NCBI GenBank assembly: GCA_030629925.1
Contig: DAOVOB010000081.1
Location: 1-5,925, forward strand
Length of the DNA: 5,925 nt
DNA from: Fidelibacterota bacterium
GTDB taxonomy: Bacteria > Fidelibacterota > Fidelibacteria > Fidelibacterales > Fidelibacteraceae
Direction of reading: 5' to 3'
Shown here: positions 1-5,217 of the stretch, piece by piece
Layout: each line of letters begins with the position of its first letter
Position numbering within the stretch: the stretch's first letter is position 1
Program-made: the position numbers and the translations under genes
The notes under the pieces: generated by a model
Database searches by the model: none
What the model was told of the DNA's origin: nothing
What the model saw: the letters and a program-made list of their open reading frames with translations, nothing else

Positions 1-1
1 A

Positions 2-556
2 ACGGGGCATCTTCCCGGCGAAAACTGGAAAACCCGTTGGACAAAAACCGATCCGACTACCGGAACTTTGGTGTTCGATCAAATACAATTTGTGATCGAT
101 ACACTCAAGGAGATCAAAATAAATCCTGAAACACCTAATTTACGTCGAATGGTCGTCTCGGCATGGCATCCCGGTAACGCTGCAGAGAGTAAGCTTCCTC
201 CCTGCCATTACAGCTTTTGTTTTAATGTCAGTGGAAATAAACTGAATTGTCACTTAACTCAACGTTCAGGTGATATTGCATTGGGCATTCCTTTTAATCT
301 TGCCTGCTATTCACTCTTAACGATGATCCTTGCCCAAGAATGTGGTTACGAACCCGGTGAATTTGCCCATACGATTATTGATGCTCATGTCTATGAAAAT
401 CATATTGACGGTTTAAAAGAGCAATTGACTCGTAAACCCGGTCCTTTACCGACTATGACCATATCAAATAAACCTATATTCGAATTGACATTTGAAGACT
501 TTGAATTGAAAGATTATGTGGCAGCACCAAAAATCAAATTCGGTGTGGCTGTTTAG
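2..556 (+). CDS. thyA: Thymidylate synthase ThyA (5' end cut by window)
   Basis: Folate-dependent thymidylate synthase: it methylates dUMP to dTMP with 5,10-methylenetetrahydrofolate and releases dihydrofolate, in the cytoplasm. The reading frame is open from base 2, and about 184 residues are visible, corresponding to roughly E. coli ThyA residue 79 onwards. Key residues, by my remembered alignment to E. coli numbering, are the Arg-Arg pair of LRRMVVSAW (126/127), the nucleophile Cys146 in LPPCH (codon 203-205), Arg166 and Asp169 in QRSGD, Asn177 in IPFN, and His207/Tyr209 in DAHVY. The C-terminus ends KFGVAV, close to the family's usual end. One oddity is Gly in QRSGD where E. coli has Cys; this position is variable and not catalytic. 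The TTG at 68 is internal and is not the start. The dihydrofolate reductase gene follows directly, as is common, and recycles the product. Identification is very secure. Confidence 0.97.
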   Translation, partial: TGHLPGENWKTRWTKTDPTTGTLVFDQIQFVIDTLKEIKINPETPNLRRMVVSAWHPGNAAESKLPPCHYSFCFNVSGNKLNCHLTQRSGDIALGIPFNLACYSLLTMILAQECGYEPGEFAHTIIDAHVYENHIDGLKEQLTRKPGPLPTMTISNKPIFELTFEDFELKDYVAAPKIKFGVAV

Positions 557-560
557 GTTC

Positions 561-590
561 TGTAGAGACGCAAAATCTTGCGTCTCTACA
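561..590. repeat. Perfect 13-bp-arm hairpin, REP-like, in thyA-folA gap
   Basis: The arms TGTAGAGACGCAA (561-573) and TTGCGTCTCTACA (578-590) are exact reverse complements around the 4-base loop AATC. The hairpin starts five bases after the thyA stop and fills most of the 63-base gap before folA. No T-run follows it directly (the next bases are TCATTCATTTT), so it is not a textbook terminator. From memory, palindromes with a GTAGAGACG core recur between genes in many bacterial genomes, which favours a dispersed repetitive element over a gene-specific site. It could still attenuate transcription or stabilise the upstream mRNA. The structure is seen directly; the repeat-family assignment is recollection. 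Confidence 0.85.
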
Positions 591-619
591 TCATTCATTT
601 TAACAATTGGGAATTATAT

Positions 620-1096
620 ATGACCAAACAACCCATCATCATTATCGTTGGTATGACAGATAAACGCATTATCGGTAAGGGAAATGACCTTCCCTGGCAT
701 ATTTCCGAGGATCTGAAGCATTTTAAACGACAAACCACCGGAAAAACGGTCATTATGGGTCATAATACCTATCTATCCCTTCACAGAAAATCATTACCGA
801 ACCGCAATAATATTGTGATCTCTCCCGAGCTGGAAACAAACGATAATATCACGGTTTGCCGCACTCTTGATGAAGCGCTCGAGGCAGGACAAAAACTCGG
901 TAAAGAGATCTTTATTATGGGAGGTGCATATACCTATGAACACGCACTGCCTTTTGTGGATTATCTGTACATTTCATGGGTAAAAAAAGACTATGAGGGA
1001 GATGTTTATTTTCCTATATTTGACGTCGCTCATTGGACTAAAGAATCGTCAGAAGAATATGACGAATTTATTTTTATAAAATACAAACGAAAATAA
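620..1096 (+). CDS. folA: Dihydrofolate reductase
   Basis: Reduces dihydrofolate to tetrahydrofolate with NADPH, regenerating the cofactor consumed by the thymidylate synthase encoded just upstream. The protein has 158 residues, a normal length for bacterial DHFR. The M20 loop reads GKGNDLPWHISEDLKHF at about 19-35, with Trp26 and catalytic Asp31 (E. coli Trp22 and Asp27). Other landmarks are Phe35, Thr39, Arg62 in LPNR (E. coli Arg57, binding the folate glutamate), the GG pair at 101-102 in the NADPH-binding segment, Ser119 (E. coli Thr113) and EGD at 126-128. His48 stands where E. coli has Arg44, which contacts the NADPH 2'-phosphate. The start at 620 gives the hydrophobic first strand MTKQPIIIIVGM directly, preceded by a weak GGGAA at 609-613. 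An upstream TTG start at 578 would lie in the hairpin arm and add 14 unneeded residues. The next gene begins 15 bases after the stop. Confidence 0.96.
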   Translation: MTKQPIIIIVGMTDKRIIGKGNDLPWHISEDLKHFKRQTTGKTVIMGHNTYLSLHRKSLPNRNNIVISPELETNDNITVCRTLDEALEAGQKLGKEIFIMGGAYTYEHALPFVDYLYISWVKKDYEGDVYFPIFDVAHWTKESSEEYDEFIFIKYKRK

Positions 1097-1098
1097 GT

Positions 1099-1103
1099 GG
1101 AGG
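1099..1103 (+). promoter_or_regulatory. Ribosome binding site that fixes the start at 1112
   Basis: GGAGG lies 8 bases before the ATG at 1112. The same bases would be inside the coding region if translation began at the GTG at 1097. That makes 1112 the likely start and the GTG part of the Shine-Dalgarno region. Confidence 0.85.
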
Positions 1104-1111
1104 TTTGCACC

Positions 1112-2650
1112 ATGGATTCAACTATTTATGACAAACTGGGAATTCAAAAAGAAAATATCGGTTGTTCGACCGGACAAAAATGGATCACATCAAAAACAGG
1201 TAAAGTACTGGATATTTCATCCCCTATTGACGGGAAACATCTTGCCAGTGTACAAACTTGCTCACATGAAGATTATCTTGAAGTAAAAAAACAGGCACAA
1301 CGTGCTTATACGGTATGGCGCACTGTCCCTGCACCTCAACGCGGTGAAATTGTTCGTCAGATCGGACTGAAATTCCGGGAATATAAAGATGAATTAGGTA
1401 AACTCGTTACTCTGGAAATGGGTAAATCCATTCAGGAAGGCTATGGCGAGGTACAGGAAATGATCGATATTTGTGATTTTGCAGTCGGTCTTTCCCGTCA
1501 GCTTTACGGTGTTACCACACATTCAGAACGTCCGGAACATCGTATGTATGACCAATATCATCCCATTGGGATCGTGGGTATTATCTCTGCTTTCAACTTC
1601 CCTGTGGCCGTTTATGCATGGAATGCCATGCTTGCTGCCGTCTGTGGTGATGTCTGCATCTGGAAACCATCCTCAAAAGTTCCTCTGACAGCTATTGCAA
1701 CTCAAAAGATCATTGCTGAAGTATTAAAAGAAAACGACATGCCCGAAGGTATTTTTAACCTCGTTGTCGGTTCAGGCCGCGATGTGGGTGAAGCCATGCT
1801 TCAGGATAAGGAAGTCGGTTTGATCTCTATCACAGGTTCTACACGTGTCGGTCGTCATGCCAATGAAGTGATTGCCCGCCGTTTCGGAAAGGTTATTTGC
1901 GAACTCGGTGGTAATAATGCAATTATCGTATCAGAAACCGCTGACCTGAAGATAGCTATCCCCGGTATCGTCTTTGGTGCTGTAGGAACGACCGGACAAC
2001 GTTGTACTTCCACACGCCGGATCATTGTTCATGAAAGCGCTTATGAAACAGTAAAAAAATCTTTGATCAAGGCATATAAATCTATAAAGATCGGTGATCC
2101 GATGGATGAAGCAAACCATGTAGGTCCCCTCATCGATGAATCTGCCGTAAAACTCTACGAAAATGCAATTGCCCGGGTTAAGGAACAAGGCGGTAAAATC
2201 ATCTACGGTGATAAGGTACTCAGCGGGAAAAATTATGAATCAGGAAATTACGTCGTACCTACCATTGCAGAGGTCACAAATGACATGCCGATAGTACAGG
2301 AAGAGACCTTTGCTCCGGTCCTTTATCTTATCAAGTATTCCGGTGATGTAGAAAATGCTATTCAGATCCAAAATGATGTTGTTCAAGGTCTCTCATCGGC
2401 AATTTTCACTCAAAATTTACGAGAATCAGAGCTCTTCCTATCTAACCGTGGCTCCGATTGCGGTATCGCCAATATAAATATCGGTACTTCAGGTGCTGAG
2501 ATCGGTGGTGCTTTCGGTGGTGAAAAAGAGACAGGCGGTGGACGCGAATCCGGATCGGATGCATGGAAAGGTTATATGCGTCGTCAAACCAATACCATCA
2601 ATTACAGTAAAGAATTACCTCTGGCACAAGGTATAAAATTCAATATTTAA
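1112..2650 (+). CDS. amaB: Antiquitin-type 2-aminoadipate 6-semialdehyde dehydrogenase (ALDH7A1/AmaB/Pcd)
   Basis: NAD(P)-dependent aldehyde dehydrogenase that oxidises L-2-aminoadipate 6-semialdehyde (in equilibrium with piperideine-6-carboxylate) to L-2-aminoadipate. It has 512 residues, almost the same as cytosolic human ALDH7A1, and resembles it throughout. Examples are PAPQRGEIVRQIG near 74-85, EVQEMIDICDFAVGLSR at 113-129, ELGGNNAII at 264-272, and SGAEIGGAFGGEK near 460-472. Catalytic residues are Asn162 (FNFP), Lys185 (WKPSS), Glu264 and Cys298 (GQRCTS). The cofactor loop is ITGSTRVG at 240-247. Glu116 and Arg297 appear to match the Glu/Arg pair known to select the aminoadipate substrate in ALDH7A1. 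The C-terminal NTINYSKELPLAQGIKF is also antiquitin-like. The gene sits 15 bases after folA and 42 bases before lysine 6-aminotransferase, whose product is its substrate. This strongly supports the lysine role over a general aldehyde scavenger. The symbol is a choice among synonyms (amaB, pcd). Confidence 0.94.
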   Translation: MDSTIYDKLGIQKENIGCSTGQKWITSKTGKVLDISSPIDGKHLASVQTCSHEDYLEVKKQAQRAYTVWRTVPAPQRGEIVRQIGLKFREYKDELGKLVTLEMGKSIQEGYGEVQEMIDICDFAVGLSRQLYGVTTHSERPEHRMYDQYHPIGIVGIISAFNFPVAVYAWNAMLAAVCGDVCIWKPSSKVPLTAIATQKIIAEVLKENDMPEGIFNLVVGSGRDVGEAMLQDKEVGLISITGSTRVGRHANEVIARRFGKVICELGGNNAIIVSETADLKIAIPGIVFGAVGTTGQRCTSTRRIIVHESAYETVKKSLIKAYKSIKIGDPMDEANHVGPLIDESAVKLYENAIARVKEQGGKIIYGDKVLSGKNYESGNYVVPTIAEVTNDMPIVQEETFAPVLYLIKYSGDVENAIQIQNDVVQGLSSAIFTQNLRESELFLSNRGSDCGIANINIGTSGAEIGGAFGGEKETGGGRESGSDAWKGYMRRQTNTINYSKELPLAQGIKFNI

Positions 2651-2659
2651 AATAAAACA

Positions 2660-2676
2660 GGTGAATACGATTCACC
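2660..2676. promoter_or_regulatory. Palindrome GGTGAAT-ACG-ATTCACC between dehydrogenase and aminotransferase genes
   Basis: Perfect 7-bp arms flank a 3-base centre in the 42-base gap between the two lysine genes, four bases upstream of the aminotransferase Shine-Dalgarno AAAGGAG (2681-2687; ATG at 2693). It could be an operator for a dimeric regulator, or a small mRNA hairpin that tunes translation or decay. No T-run follows, so it is not a terminator. I see no convincing promoter boxes around it. The palindrome is visible; its function is conjecture. Confidence 0.45.
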
Positions 2677-2692
2677 ATAGAAAGGAGAATAT

Positions 2693-4000
2693 ATGGTAAA
2701 AGCAACTGAAGTTAAAAAGGTCTTGTCTAAGCACATGCTGACAGACGGTTTCGATGTCATTGTTGATCTCGACAAATCACACGGCTCCTGGCTGGTGGAT
2801 AAACGTAACGGCGAAGAATATCTTGATTTCTTTTCGATGTTCGCTTCTCTCTCAATCGGATTCAACCATCCTTATTTAGTATCAAAAAAAGATGAATTCG
2901 CACGTATAGCCGTTAATAAGCCGACCAATTCCGATATTTATTCAGAAGAGATGGCATCTTTCCTTGATACCTTCTCACGCATTGGTATTCCCGACTACCT
3001 CCCCCATGCATTTTTTGTATCCGGTGGTGGACTGGCAGTCGAAAATGCCTTAAAAGCAGCTTTTGATTGGAAAGTTCGCAAGAATTTCGAAAAAGGTGAA
3101 ACGGATGTCGTTGGATTAAAAGCACTGCATTTCAAACAAGCTTTCCATGGCCGTACCGGTTACACTTTATCTTTAACCAATACAGCTGACCCAAGAAAAA
3201 CTCAGTACTTCCCACTTTTTGATTGGCCACGGGCGACAAATCCTAAATTGATCTTTCCTCTTGAAGAAAATAAAGAAGCCAATGAAGCTTTAGAAGCAAA
3301 AGCCATTGCCGAGATCAAAGACATGGTCGCTAAAGATGGTAAAGATATCGCATGTATTATCACTGAACCTATCCAGGGTGAAGGTGGCGATAATCATTTC
3401 AGTAAATCTTTCTTTAAAGCCTTACGCGATATTTGTGATGAAAACGAAATGCTATTGATCTTTGATGAAGTTCAAAGCGGCGCAGGCCTCACCGGAAAAT
3501 TCTGGGCACATCAAAACTACGATGTTAAACCTGACATTATCAGCTTTGGTAAAAAAACTCAGGTCTGTGGTATTCTTGCCGGACCTCGTTTGGATGAAAT
3601 CAAAGATAATGTGTTTGTTGAATCATCTCGTATCAACTCCACTTGGGGTGGAAATCTTGTCGATATGATGCGTTTCAAATACACACTTGAAGTCATTGAA
3701 AAAGAAAATCTGGTTGAGCATGCTGCTGAACTGGGTAAAGTCCTGATAGCCGAACTTGAAAAGATCAAAAGTGAATATCCTGAATTGATCTCTAATGTTC
3801 GTGGTGAAGGTCTTATGTGTGCTTTTGACCTGCCGAATGGTGAAAAACGTGACACATTCCTCAGTAAAATGTGGGATAACAAAGTCATGATCCTCCTATG
3901 CGGAGATAAATCTATGCGTTTCCGTCCACACCTGAATGTTAGTAAAGACGAACTGATGCAGGGATGTAAGGTTATTCGTAAGGTATTGAAGGAAATGTAA
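2693..4000 (+). CDS. lat: L-lysine 6-aminotransferase (PLP, class III)
   Basis: Transfers the epsilon-amino group of L-lysine to 2-oxoglutarate, giving 2-aminoadipate 6-semialdehyde (allysine/piperideine-6-carboxylate) and glutamate. It has 435 residues, near the family's usual 440-450. It resembles M. tuberculosis Lat (Rv3290c) along its length, as remembered: NKPTNSDIYS at 75-84, AVENALKAAFDWK at 115-127, FHGRTGYTLSLTNT at 151-164, FDWPR at 176-180, EPIQGEGGD at 225-233, FGKKTQVCG at 285-293, RINSTWGGNL at 313-322. By that alignment Lys287 carries PLP (adjacent Lys288 is the alternative), Asp259 contacts the pyridine nitrogen, Arg154 and Arg409 bind substrate carboxylates, Glu230 is the gating glutamate, and Asn315 matches Asn328. 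The ATG follows AAAGGAG by 5 bases. Its partner dehydrogenase is directly upstream and a terminator follows. Acetylornithine or GABA aminotransferase is unlikely given the Lat-specific FGKKTQVCG and NSTWGGN segments. A catabolic role is inferred; in some actinomycetes the same reaction feeds beta-lactam synthesis, for which nothing here argues. Confidence 0.95.
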   Translation: MVKATEVKKVLSKHMLTDGFDVIVDLDKSHGSWLVDKRNGEEYLDFFSMFASLSIGFNHPYLVSKKDEFARIAVNKPTNSDIYSEEMASFLDTFSRIGIPDYLPHAFFVSGGGLAVENALKAAFDWKVRKNFEKGETDVVGLKALHFKQAFHGRTGYTLSLTNTADPRKTQYFPLFDWPRATNPKLIFPLEENKEANEALEAKAIAEIKDMVAKDGKDIACIITEPIQGEGGDNHFSKSFFKALRDICDENEMLLIFDEVQSGAGLTGKFWAHQNYDVKPDIISFGKKTQVCGILAGPRLDEIKDNVFVESSRINSTWGGNLVDMMRFKYTLEVIEKENLVEHAAELGKVLIAELEKIKSEYPELISNVRGEGLMCAFDLPNGEKRDTFLSKMWDNKVMILLCGDKSMRFRPHLNVSKDELMQGCKVIRKVLKEM

Positions 4001-4025
4001 ATCAGTAATTAAATGGAATATACAG

Positions 4026-4052
4026 GGGCGCGATCTATCGCGTCCTTTTTTT
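4026..4052 (+). terminator. Intrinsic terminator after lat
   Basis: The stem GGGCGCGA (4026-4033) pairs with TCGCGTCC (4038-4045) over eight pairs, including one G-U, around the loop TCTA. Seven T residues follow at 4046-4052. It begins 25 bases after the lat stop and should end the preceding transcription unit. The GC-rich palindromic core could also derive from a dispersed repeat that serves as a terminator. Confidence 0.85.
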
Positions 4053-4067
4053 ATGTAAAGATATATA

Positions 4068-4092
4068 GGTGTAAGGTCTAATGGTGTATAGG
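4068..4092 (+). repeat. Degenerate heptamer cluster, GGTGTAA-like orientation
   Basis: This 25-base stretch reads as GGTGTAA, GGTCTAA, TGGTGTA and a TAGG tail. It is the same motif family as the cluster at 4169-4228 but on the opposite strand: GGTGTAAG here is the exact reverse complement of CTTACACC at 4169-4176, and GGTGTAT that of ATACACC at 4199-4205. The 76 bases between the clusters (4093-4168) are AT-rich, and I see no gene, tRNA or binding site in them. Confidence 0.6.
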
Positions 4093-4168
4093 TCATTAAC
4101 AATTTTGATTTTAATAAACATCAATAATTCATTCACCTGATATTCTTCGGTTTATCTCAGCCCAAAAT

Positions 4169-4228
4169 CTTACACCTTTACACCCTATGCCCTACTCCAT
4201 ACACCCTACACTTTTACACCCTACACCC
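4169..4228 (-). repeat. Degenerate TACACCC (GGGTGTA) heptamer array
   Basis: About eight imperfect units of a 7-base motif lie in 60 bases. On the minus strand they read GGGTGTA, GGGTGTA, GTGTA, GGGTGTA, TGGAGTA, GGGCATA, GGGTGTA, GGTGTAA, with a few extra A residues between some units. The minus strand is G-rich with five GGG runs, and the plus strand is nearly free of G. It lies within the 329-base gap between lat and the next gene, which otherwise contains only the terminator and a possible promoter. It has no long open frame. The units are too short for CRISPR repeats. It could be a decayed minisatellite or slippage product; a function is unknown. Confidence 0.65.
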
Positions 4229-4253
4229 AATTTTTTTGAAACTTTTGCCTTGC

Positions 4254-4282
4254 TTTCTTGTTGTAATTACATGGTATATAAT
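4254..4282 (+). promoter_or_regulatory. Possible promoter of the envelope gene pair
   Basis: A perfect TATAAT lies at 4277-4282, 47 bases before the ATG at 4330. A poor -35-like TTTCTT (4254-4259) is found at 17-base spacing. A second TATAAT at 4298-4303 lacks any -35 partner. A promoter is expected here because a terminator lies upstream, but the AT-rich sequence makes chance matches easy. Confidence 0.35.
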
Positions 4283-4319
4283 TTATATTCGCAGGAATAT
4301 AATTTGACTAATTAATAAT

Positions 4320-4323
4320 GGAG
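4320..4323 (+). promoter_or_regulatory. Ribosome binding site that fixes the start at 4330
   Basis: GGAG lies 6 bases before the ATG at 4330. It overlaps the alternative ATG at 4318, which has no Shine-Dalgarno sequence of its own. Starting at 4330 also gives a clean signal peptide beginning MKK. Confidence 0.8.
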
Positions 4324-4329
4324 AAACAT

Positions 4330-5208
4330 ATGAAAAAGATCGCTACTATTTTGATACTGTCCGCGGTCGTATTATTTGCACAGGTGCGAATCATTGATAC
4401 TCAAGTACTTGAGATAGAAAATAACGCTATACAACCAGTGTTCAGTGCGGATGGAAACTATATATTATATGGATCTAACGATGGTTTATATAACTACCTA
4501 CTAAAGGAAAAAAAAGCTACTCGATTTGCTGAAAGTGGTTATGATCCTGTCATGGATACAGAAGGAATGATACGTTATCGTTTTGATGATTACAATAAAG
4601 GTTATCGTCTCACCTCTTTTCCCGTTTATGACAGCAAAACAAAGAAAACAGAATTTGTCCTAAATAATTTACGTTTGGAAAGCTCTCCGAAGATTACGAA
4701 TCATGGTGTTTTTTACATTGAAAAAGATGCTATAAAAAATAATTTTGCAAGGGCAACACAAACTTCAAAACCCGTTGCTTTTACACTAAATAATAAAGTC
4801 GTGCTATATTCTTATGGAACAAGTAAGATACTGACTCCTGCAGGAGATCATCCTCATTTATGGCCTTCAGTTTCCCCAAGCCAAGACAAATTATGTGTTG
4901 TAGGTGGAAACGACTTATATATTTGCGATCTAAATGGAAATATTCTTTCTGAAATCAAAAATGCCCGTGCCCCACAATGGTCACCAGACGGGAAATGGAT
5001 CGCTTTTATGAGAGATGAAGATGATGGAAATACTTTCACAGCTTCAGATATTTATCTTGTCAATGCGGATGGAAGTAATCTGATCCGATTGACTGATAGC
5101 ATGGACCGGATAGAAATGTATCCACAGTGGTCCCCGAATGGGAAGCAGATCATTTGTGACAATCCGGTTGATGGAAAACCGATATTAATAACTTTGGAAA
5201 TCAAGTAG
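4330..5208 (+). CDS. Exported TolB-like PD40 beta-propeller protein
   Basis: A 292-residue protein whose exact role I cannot name. Residues 1-17 form a signal peptide (MKK, hydrophobic core, ending LFA before Gln18), so it is exported, probably to the periplasm. PD40/WD40-like strands of the type seen in TolB occur at about 35-47 (QPVFSADGNYILY), 179-191 (PSVSPSQDKLCVV), 214-227 (APQWSPDGKWIAF) and 264-276 (YPQWSPNGKQIIC). DIYLVNADGSNLIRLT at 240-255 is a typical linking strand pair. The middle part (about 50-175) lacks clear repeats and may hold diverged blades. Such propellers usually bind proteins or glycans and are not enzymes. The protein is shorter than TolB (about 430 residues), and I see no room for TolB's N-terminal domain, so it should not be called TolB. 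The next gene, a peptidoglycan amidase, begins 9 bases after the stop and is probably co-transcribed. Confidence 0.85.
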   Translation: MKKIATILILSAVVLFAQVRIIDTQVLEIENNAIQPVFSADGNYILYGSNDGLYNYLLKEKKATRFAESGYDPVMDTEGMIRYRFDDYNKGYRLTSFPVYDSKTKKTEFVLNNLRLESSPKITNHGVFYIEKDAIKNNFARATQTSKPVAFTLNNKVVLYSYGTSKILTPAGDHPHLWPSVSPSQDKLCVVGGNDLYICDLNGNILSEIKNARAPQWSPDGKWIAFMRDEDDGNTFTASDIYLVNADGSNLIRLTDSMDRIEMYPQWSPNGKQIICDNPVDGKPILITLEIK

Positions 5209-5217
5209 GGATATACC

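Noticed and set aside
578..619. Upstream TTG start for dihydrofolate reductase adding 14 residues
   Set aside because: The TTG is the first triplet of the right hairpin arm, lacks a ribosome binding site, and the extra residues precede the normal DHFR first strand.
1097..1111. GTG start for the aldehyde dehydrogenase
   Set aside because: It coincides with the Shine-Dalgarno GGAGG that serves the ATG at 1112.
1931..2188. Minus-strand open frame within the dehydrogenase gene
   Set aside because: No recognisable protein features; it overlaps a strongly conserved gene on the other strand and is a shadow frame. The same applies to those at 2647-2865, 2913-3125, 3559-3888, 4854-5039 and 5052-5249.
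2693..4000. Acetylornithine, ornithine or GABA aminotransferase identity
   Set aside because: Whole-length resemblance to lysine 6-aminotransferase, including FGKKTQVCG and NSTWGGN, and adjacency to the aminoadipate semialdehyde dehydrogenase favour Lat.
3896..4102. Minus-strand open frame across the lat 3' end and terminator
   Set aside because: It runs through the intrinsic terminator and the conserved lat C-terminus, with no protein-like motif.
4169..4228. CRISPR-like array or functional G-quadruplex
   Set aside because: Units are 7 bases without unique spacers, so it is not CRISPR. The GGG runs are separated by loops of up to about 12 bases, so a stable quadruplex is doubtful.
4330..5208. 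Naming the propeller protein TolB
   Set aside because: It is about 140 residues shorter than TolB, lacks an evident N-terminal TolB domain, and is not next to tolA, tolQ, tolR or pal.
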